64,000 nucleotides of DNA from Serripes groenlandicus (taxonomy: Eukaryota > Mollusca > Bivalvia > Cardiida > Cardiidae). Each line of letters opens with the position of its first letter. Positions within the stretch are counted from its first letter, which is position 1. Both the position numbers and the translations under genes were made by a program. The notes below the pieces were generated by a model. That model saw only the letters and a program-made list of their open reading frames with translations. It was not told where the DNA came from and ran no database searches. Below, in pieces: positions 45,153-54,100 of the stretch. Location: assembly GCA_031761405.1 (NCBI GenBank), contig JASEVX010000011.1, forward strand, positions 32,786,140 through 32,850,139, read 5' to 3'.

Positions 45153-48100
45153 GTAAGTTCATTTAATATCTACACATTGCCTTTGCATTTCTGACTTTTA
45201 TTTAAATTAATATAGTTCGATATAATGAGACTTCCTACTCAATTACCCCACAGATTCATGATGTGTTATACCCCCATAGAGTATACCATATACTCTATGG
45301 GGGTATAACACATCATGAACCTGTGAATTACCCTTTCCCTCATATAGACGCTTTCTGACGCCTCTGAAGCAGACGTCTTTTGAAAACATTGTGACAAAAG
45401 AAGAAATTGCTCAAAACGAGCAATTTCTCCTTTATCCACAATGTTTTCAACTCTTATTAATAATTAAACTCGTTTATGTTGATTTTTTCATATTTTTGTT
45501 TATAGGTTTTCAAAGTGGCAACTGCTGCAGATTTGATGTATGTGGGAAAGTGTTAAACATATAAATAATGCATAGATCTACAGGATACATGTAGATAAGA
45601 CGTTCCTGACACAAGTTTCCAGGGATGTAGATAAGAGGGACAAGTTACTAAATTGTAAAATAATCACAAATTTATATCTCCAGTCCCAACATTTATAAAT
45701 AACAAGTGAAACTCAATAACTACTGAAGATAAGAAGTCAAATTATATTGAATACAAGGATACTTTCTGAAAGTTAAGCATTCTTCTATCCAGAGACATAA
45801 ACATACAGAGATGGGCAAATCAGCTAGATTAAGCGAGATGTGTTAGTAACGTGACACATTTATTGACTAGTCTTTTCTGCGGTATAATGCCACCCACTGG
45901 TTAGGGCATCCTCGGTACCCAGGCTATTCATAACAGTGTCCGACAAATTTCAGAATTGTTTGGTAGCCCACTGGGCTACCAGATTTGGAAGCTGGTAGCC
46001 TGAAATATCGCAATGTTTATTGCGCAATGTTAATCATGGTTCCCTTCTGAGAATTTGAAATCGGTAAACAGCGTTGAATGTAAACATCGGGGTCGTCGGG
46101 TCGTTAACGTCATTGACCCAATTTCTCAATTTTTCCAATGAAATCGCAATTATTAAGTCATATGATTTTTTTTTCCGCCGGTTATGCTAATTAATTTTGG
46201 TAAACAAAGCCGTGATTGGGCATTTATTATTCATTATAGATTTCATCCCAAACATTTTCTTTGATATTACGAATACTATGTCGATTATGAAGGTGTTTCA
46301 TATTTGATTAACGGCAAGATAAGATCTAGAAGTGGTCATATTGTATTGTCTTTAATATTTGGATAGAATTTATTTTATTAACTTCTGCATGGCGACAATT
46401 TTCTTCTCCGCCTTTCTGAACCGGTCTGCACCAGTTTGCAAACATCGCATACCGAAAGTAGAAATATGGATCAAAATACATTTAAGGGAATATTTGAATT
46501 TCATTGGTTATTCGCAATCATTCATGGATTAACACATACCCCAAAGGAACAATGGTCACTAATTATTGGACCGCCGTAATGGGTATATATATCACGTTAA
46601 TTGACTATTACTGACGCGATTCGGTTAGCTGAAACCACTCGATCTGGGTGGGTAACTCCGCCTACTTATATTGATTTGTTTATGGTCACAGCGAGTGGTT
46701 TTCGCATGTAACATACAGTCACTGTTTATACACGACATGTGTGTAAGTAATTAAGCCGGGCTACCAGACACGGGAATAAACAGTAGCCCGAGCAATTATT
46801 TTGGTAGCCCGCGGGCTACGGGCAATGGATTTGTCGGACACTGCATAAAATATATGATGTCCTGGGCAAATTGGCTGTAAAAATCTCGTACTCCTGAATA
46901 ATTTATGAGGTGAAATGCAGCCGCTTGATTGGCAGCATGACATAAACCTCACGCGATACGAAAATTACTGTAGTTACGGAGGAAATCGTGGTGCATGCTT
47001 TACGAAGTTTCGCTAGCCAATTTGCCCAGGGTATAATATATTTCATGAATAGCCTGGGTACGGAGGATGTGTTTAGGGCAGATCCATTTTCACCTTTTCC
47101 CACTTGTAGTTGAGTTATGACACATTTGCAGAAGACCAGTTCTGAAAACATTGTGACAAAAGGAGAAATTGCTAATAACAAGAAATTTCTCCTTTTGCCA
47201 TAATGTTTTCAACCAACCCTTCAATAGATTAATATCAATTTATAGATGTTTTTTTCATTTTTTGCTCAGATGTTATCAATGTCGTCTGCTGCAGATTTGT
47301 TGTAATTAGGAAAGAGATAAATGTAAAGATACTGCCTCATGACATACATGAGACATGAGGTGAAAGATTGGGGTTTGCCAATTAACCCTTTCTCTCATAT
47401 AGATGCTTCCTGATGCCTCTGAAGCAGACAGCTTTTTGAAAACATAATAACAGACTAAAGAAGAAATTGCTCAAAACGAGCAAATTCTCCTTTTGCCACA
47501 ATGTTTTCCACTTTTAGGCATAGGTTATCCATTCAATTATAGAGATTTTCTATTTTTTGACATAATATGTTCAAAGTCGTCTGCTGCAAAATTGTCGTAT
47601 GAGGAAAAGGGTAAACCCTTTCCCACATATAGATCCTTTCTGATGCCTTTATAGCAGACAGCTGTAGAAGACATTGTTTTTCCACTTTTCAGTTTGTCTG
47701 TTTTGTCAAAGAAAAAAAGTCAGGCTTTTGTGATACCCTTGGCCTCCTCGTCACGAAACTAAATCTTAGCTCATAACTCAAAAACAGTTACACATATTCA
47801 AATGAAACTTGGTACACATGGTTCTAGAAAGAATATGTCTATACCAAGTCACACAACTGTGCCTTTAACCCTTTCCCTCATACGACAATTCTGCAGCAGA
47901 CGACTTTGAACATATTTTGTCAAAACATAGAAAATCTCTATAATTGAATGGATAACCTATGACTAAAAGTGGAAAACATTGTGGCAAAAGGAGAAATTGC
48001 ACGTTTTCTTCTTTTGTCACTATGTTTTCAAAAAGCCGTCTGCTGCAGACTCAGAGGCGTCAGAAAGCATCTATATGAGGGAAAGGGTTAATAATTATTC

Positions 48101-51100
48101 AACATTGATAAACCAGACGAGCGATGGTGTTTGCTTGCGGCACTATTGTTCTGCCTTATTCAGATTTTTCTGAATTTTGTCAAGATGTTTTTTCAAGTTG
48201 TCTGCGTATATGTTGCATAGGGGAATGGGTTAGTAAATTGTCATGTTCAAATTTTTTTTCTGTTTTAGGTGGTGGTGCTTGGTCATTTCATTCTCACAGT
48301 ATGGTAAGTCATCAGCAACGCATACCACAGGTTGAGACAATCTTTTGACCCTTTCCCACATACATCAATTCTGCAACTTTGAAAACATCTATGGATGCAA
48401 AACTGAAAAATCTCTTTAAATGAAAGTTAATTTATTGAATAGAGTTGAAATCATTTTGGCAAATGGAGATAGTGCTGGTTATGGCTATAAGCAATTTCTC
48501 CTTTTGCCACAATGTTTGCAAAAATTGTCTTCTGCAGATACGTCAAAAAGTGTCTACAAGTGATAAAAAACGTTAACTGTAATAAAAGTAATACAGCATG
48601 AACACTATAAAATTATATGGCTTTAAATATTGATTTTAAAAAGGATTGACTAGACGATGATAATGTTCAATTCGTCATTTTTGCATGACCTTTCAATAAA
48701 CTTTAAAATTTAAAGTTCTCGTCTGATTTCAAGATAGTTTAGCAGAAATGTTTCTTTAGTGACACTGTACATAATTTGTTCAAGCCATAGTGATTGCCAG
48801 ACGGCATCAGAAAAGGAACTTTTAGCTTCAAATGACAACTCCTCCTACACAAATGGACTAATATCAACTAAACTTCAAAGGAATGTTCCTGTATTAGTCC
48901 TCTTTTAACTTGTTTAACCCTTTCCCTCATACGGCAATTCTGCAGCAGACAACATATTTTGTCAAAAAATAGAAAATCTCCATAATTGAATGGATAACCT
49001 ATGACAAAAAGTGGAAAACATTGTGGCAAAAGGAGAAATTGCATGTTTTGTGCAATTTCTTCTTTTGTCACTATGTTTTCGAAAAGCCCACTGCTGCAGA
49101 GGCGTCAGAAAGCGTTTATATTCTATATGAGGGAAAGGGTTAAAGATTTAATTTATTATTACAAATGTCCTTTATTGATAAGCTGTTTCCTTTGCAGCTC
49201 ATTTCCACTCTCTATCACATTTTTACCTTTATTAAACCTTTTCCTCAAATAGACACTTTCTGACGCCTCTGCAGCAGATGGCTGTTTGAAAACATAGTGA
49301 CAATAGAAGAAATTGCTCAAAACGAGCAATTTCTCCTTTTGCCACAATGTTTTCTACTTTTAATCATAGGTTATCCATTTAATTATGGAGATTTTCCATT
49401 TTTTGACAAAATATGTTTAAAGTTGTCTGCTGCAGAATTGTAGTATGAGGGAAAGGGTTAATTACATTAGCAGTTCTGAGCATTTGATACTATACAAGCA
49501 CTCAGGTGATTGATTTCGGACCATCTTGACCCTCTTGTTATTTCCTGTTCTCCTACATGTGTGATGCAATATCAGAGGACTAGATAAGGAGTAGCAGACT
49601 GGTCTTTTCCCATCAATATCTCTCTTATGACTCAACTTAAACCTTTCCCTCACAGTCACAACAATTCTGCAGCAGACGACTTTGAACATATTTTGTCAAA
49701 AAATAGAAAATCTCTATAATTGAATGGATAACCTATGACTAAAAGTGGTAAACATTGTGGCAAAAGGAGAAATTGTTCGTTTTGAGCAATTTCTTCTTTT
49801 GTCACTATGTTTTCAAAAAGCTGTCTACTGCAGAGGCGTCAGAAAGCGTCTATATAATGAGGAAAAGGGTTAAACCTTTGTTGTGTGTACTCAACAGAAT
49901 CATATCACTAAGGGTTTGAGGGTCAAATCAAGATTTTGGGGATGTGAAATTTGAAGTTGTCTGCATTAAAAGTAAAAACCATTCAAAGAAATTTGGCAGA
50001 AACTGCTCCTTTCGATGTTTTCAAAAGTTTGTCTGCTGCAAAGATATTAAAGGTAATCTTCACTTGGTATTGGTGTTCATTTTCTTACCAAAATATATCA
50101 CATAGATAATGTTCATTCAACCTTTTGAAACCCCCTTTTTTTTTTTGGTCCTGTGATTCCTGTCTATTTTAAGAACTATGAAACTTGATTATCCAATCAC
50201 ATCACTTTTACAATATTTGAGATCACATGATAACTTTTGCAAAATTTCTCTAGCTGGTGTGAAAGTGCTATAATATAGGGATAATACACATTTTCGAGGG
50301 CGTGAACATCTGCGGACGCCCGCAAAATGTGTTTATGCCCGAGTGCGAAGCACGAGGGCATAAACACATTTAAGGGCGTCCGCAGATGTTCACGCCCGAG
50401 AAAATGTGTATTTTCGCTATTATTGCATAAAATAAGAGCAAACATCCAACATACAGTCCGCTGTAACGTTCAGTTGTACGATAACCGCCGATGAACATGA
50501 CCCGATAACGCATGTGACGTCATAAACACATGTGACGTCATAAAGTAAACAAGTAATGTTTTACATATCCACGAACCGGGCCTACATCAAGGTTGCCATC
50601 GCTGAGTCGACACGGGTCGAATTAAATAAATGGTTTTGGATTATTTTATGCTCTTTAACTGTGAATCTAGTGCATGTTACCGATTATCGAGTTAAAGAAG
50701 CTGATGTTATTGTTAACCCAACAAATTGCTCCTATTCTAGGGGAGATGCAGCGTCCATGTTTTGTTTACTAACGGTGCCCGGGTAATGCATATGTAAAAC
50801 ATCTAACCGGTCTGAAACGGCACGTACGCGCGAGAATCGCTTTGTTTATACACGTTTTCTCGCCGTTTACGCCCGGCTTTTGCAATGTTTCTGTATCCCT
50901 TAAGCGGGCGTAAAACATAGATTTTATGCAATAATGCAAAGTTGATTATAAGTGTAGTGGAAGAGCATCCGCCTCTGGTGAGGGAGGTCACGGGTTTGAT
51001 CCCCCGCTGGGTCATACCAAGGACTTTATAAAAATGGTAGTAATGGTTACCCTCCTTGGCGCTCAGGGTTGCGAGGTATATGGGGGGGGGGGGGCTGAAT

Positions 51101-54100
51101 AATAATGTTCAAATCTGGTGAATAATTGTTTATAAGGAGTCGGAATAAGTTGATGTTGAAGCAATTGGTAGCGTTGCTTGGTGACATATTGCATCAAGTC
51201 ATTGGTTTTCGCGAATGGGTTAAGAGTTCAGCTTTCTATAGCTTTTGAATACTTTCAGGCATTACGACTGACTGGCTAGAATGAATGGACCAGAAGTACT
51301 GGTATCTTAACAATGAAACAATGGATTTACAAATCTTCTCTTTACAGGGGATGCATGAATCCATTTTTAGGTATTTGTTACATTTATATGAACCTGTTTG
51401 TGTTGAGCCTTGGAGTGTGGAGTATAGTTCATCATGAATCATCAGAGCCAGTGCTTATGGTATGTTCAGTGGGTTTACCCCTTTACCCAGAAAACCCCTA
51501 ACCCTTTCCCTCATATAGACGCTTTCTGACGCCTCTGCAGCAGACGGTTTTTTGAAAACATAGTGACAAAAAGAAGAAATTGCACAAAACGTGCAATTTC
51601 TCCTTTTGCCACAATGTTTTCCACTTTTAGTTATAGGTTATCCATTCAATTATGGAGATTTTCTATGTTTTGACAAAATACGTTCAAAGTCGTCTGCTGA
51701 AGAATTGTCGTATGAGGTAAAGGGCTAAAACTACGGCAGATAACATTTAACCCTTTCCCAAATACAACAAATCCGCGGCAGACAACTTTGAAATAATCTT
51801 GGCAAAACATTGAAAAATCTCTGTAAATGAAAATATGATAATTGAAAACTTATCGGCAAAAGGAGAAATTGCTCATCATGAGCAATTCATCCGTTTGTCA
51901 CAATGTTTTCAACAGTTTGTCGGCTGCAGAGGCGACAGAACACGTCTGTTTATTGGGAAAGGGTAAAAATATTAAGCTAACAAAATCACAAAGCTTTACA
52001 AATGAAAACATATGTATACCGGTATTAGAGCGTTGAAAACATTTTGGTAAGGGAAGTAATTGCTCATTATGAATATGAGTCTCCTTTTGCAACAATGCTT
52101 TTAAAAATTGCCTCCTGAAGATGTGTCAAAATGTCTCTTCATGTGGGAAACGGTTAAAATTTTCTTTGACACAGACGGCATTTTTTGCAACTGAAACAGA
52201 TGATCTTTTAAAACATTATGAAATTATTATTTCTTTTCCTCAGGGGCGGGAGTCCGACGTTTGATCCAGACATGTGATATTTTCCTAAAGCCAAATAGGG
52301 AGATTTGGTATTTTTGGTAGGGAGATTGGGGTCCCAAATAGGGAGCTTTTTTCGCGGCAAGATTTTCTGCAATATACTTTTCATTTGATGCTAAAATAGA
52401 CACTTTTCAACCTTTAAATTGACATTAGCTAAGGGTCATGACTGTGAACATGTTGTTTACATGCATGCATACATAATTAACGATCATCTGTTGTAACAAT
52501 GTGGAGAAAAAAATAAAAAAAAAATAAAAAAACTTTTTTTTTTTTTTTTTTTTTTTAATTTTCGGCGGGAGACTGAGCGGGAGCAGCGTTAGATGAGGCT
52601 TCAAATCGGGAGCTTCCGCCGATATCGGGAGATATCACATGTCTGGTTTGATCCCCAGCCTGGTCATACCAAAAACTTTAAAAAATGGAATTAATGGCTT
52701 TCCCCCCTTGGCGCTCTTTGTTGTAAAGTTACAACTGACTGGCTGGTGTAATGATATATGGACCAATAGTACTTGCAACTTACCCAGGAAATGCTGTGAT
52801 ATAACTAAACAATTGATGATATCGGCTTAAAACACCATACCAACAAATTGATCTTTGGAACACTTACCAATGATCATCGGAAGATGTTATGATACTTGTT
52901 ATGACTATTTTTTCTTCCTAATGTTTTCAAAAGTCATACATGTATGCTGCAGATTCGTCAAAATGTGATTGTTAGTTGGAAATGGTTAAGTGGTCAGACA
53001 CCCGTATCAGTTTAACCCTTTCCCTCATACGATAATTCAGCAACAGACGTCTTTGAACATATTTTGTCATAAAATAGAAAAGCTCTATAATTTAATGGAT
53101 AACCTATGACTAAAAGTGGAAAACATTGTGGCAAAAGAAGAAATTGCTCGTTTTGAGCAATTTCTTCTTTTGTCACTATGTTTTCAAAAAGCTGTATGCT
53201 GCAGAGGCGTCAGAAAGTGTCTATATGAGGGAAAGGGATAATTGGTTGAATGATTACTATTTCTTTACAGTATATGGTTTGTCACATATTTACCATTCTT
53301 CAAGACATCGTTTTGTTGGGTATAAATGAACCAAGAGGATACCATGCCTATGAGCAAAGCGATCAAATTGACGGTATGTAAACCAAGGGTTTCCAACATT
53401 TCCTTAAAAAAATGCTCAGAATTTTGGAAACCTTTTTGAAGACCTTGAAAAGTTTAAAAGAAAAAGCAGTTAATGTCCTTACATTTTAGGGTTATTTTGC
53501 TAAATTGTGTTGAAGAGAAGTGGGCCTTTCAGACCAAGACTATATTGCACACAAATGAAAGCTGATCAACTTTTTCATGTCCTGTTGTAGGCCAAAATAA
53601 GGTAAAATCGTATGGATACTCTAAAGGCCACATTCTCTTGACTTGGGCATGTTGGAACTTTCAGAATGTTTGTCTTGATGATATCTAAAATAAGGTCAAT
53701 TTGGATCATATCAAATCAAAAACTAGATCACTATGCCAAAGTTTAGAAAATCTTGTGGATTCTCTAGAAGAGTAATTTAATGTGTTACTTATTTGTCTTG
53801 AATTGCTTCTTTGAAATATTATTTACGAACACCTTATCATACAGAGCAATGGTACTACAAGGCTAAACATAATGTGTATTATACCCCCTTCGAAGAAGAG
53901 GGGATATATGTGTAGGGATATGTAGGAGTCACTGTGTCGGGCTGTCGGTCGGAAGCCACATTTTGTAGGTCAAGATGCTGTTTTGGCAGTGATAGTTCTA
54001 GTTTGTTTTAGTAACTGGTATACAAAGGTAGTCCCAATTTTATTTTTTTACAGATTTCCTTTTGTTCTGGATCTCAATTCAACGAATTATCATGTTAATT

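Noticed and set aside
48270..48348. Frame reading GGAWSFHSHSM through exon 2
   Set aside because: Wrong frame: exon 1 ends in phase 0, which reads VVVLGHFILTV and matches the family.
50556..50786. 76-codon frame in intron 2
   Set aside because: No recognisable domain, no splice or promoter context; lies in a putative element.
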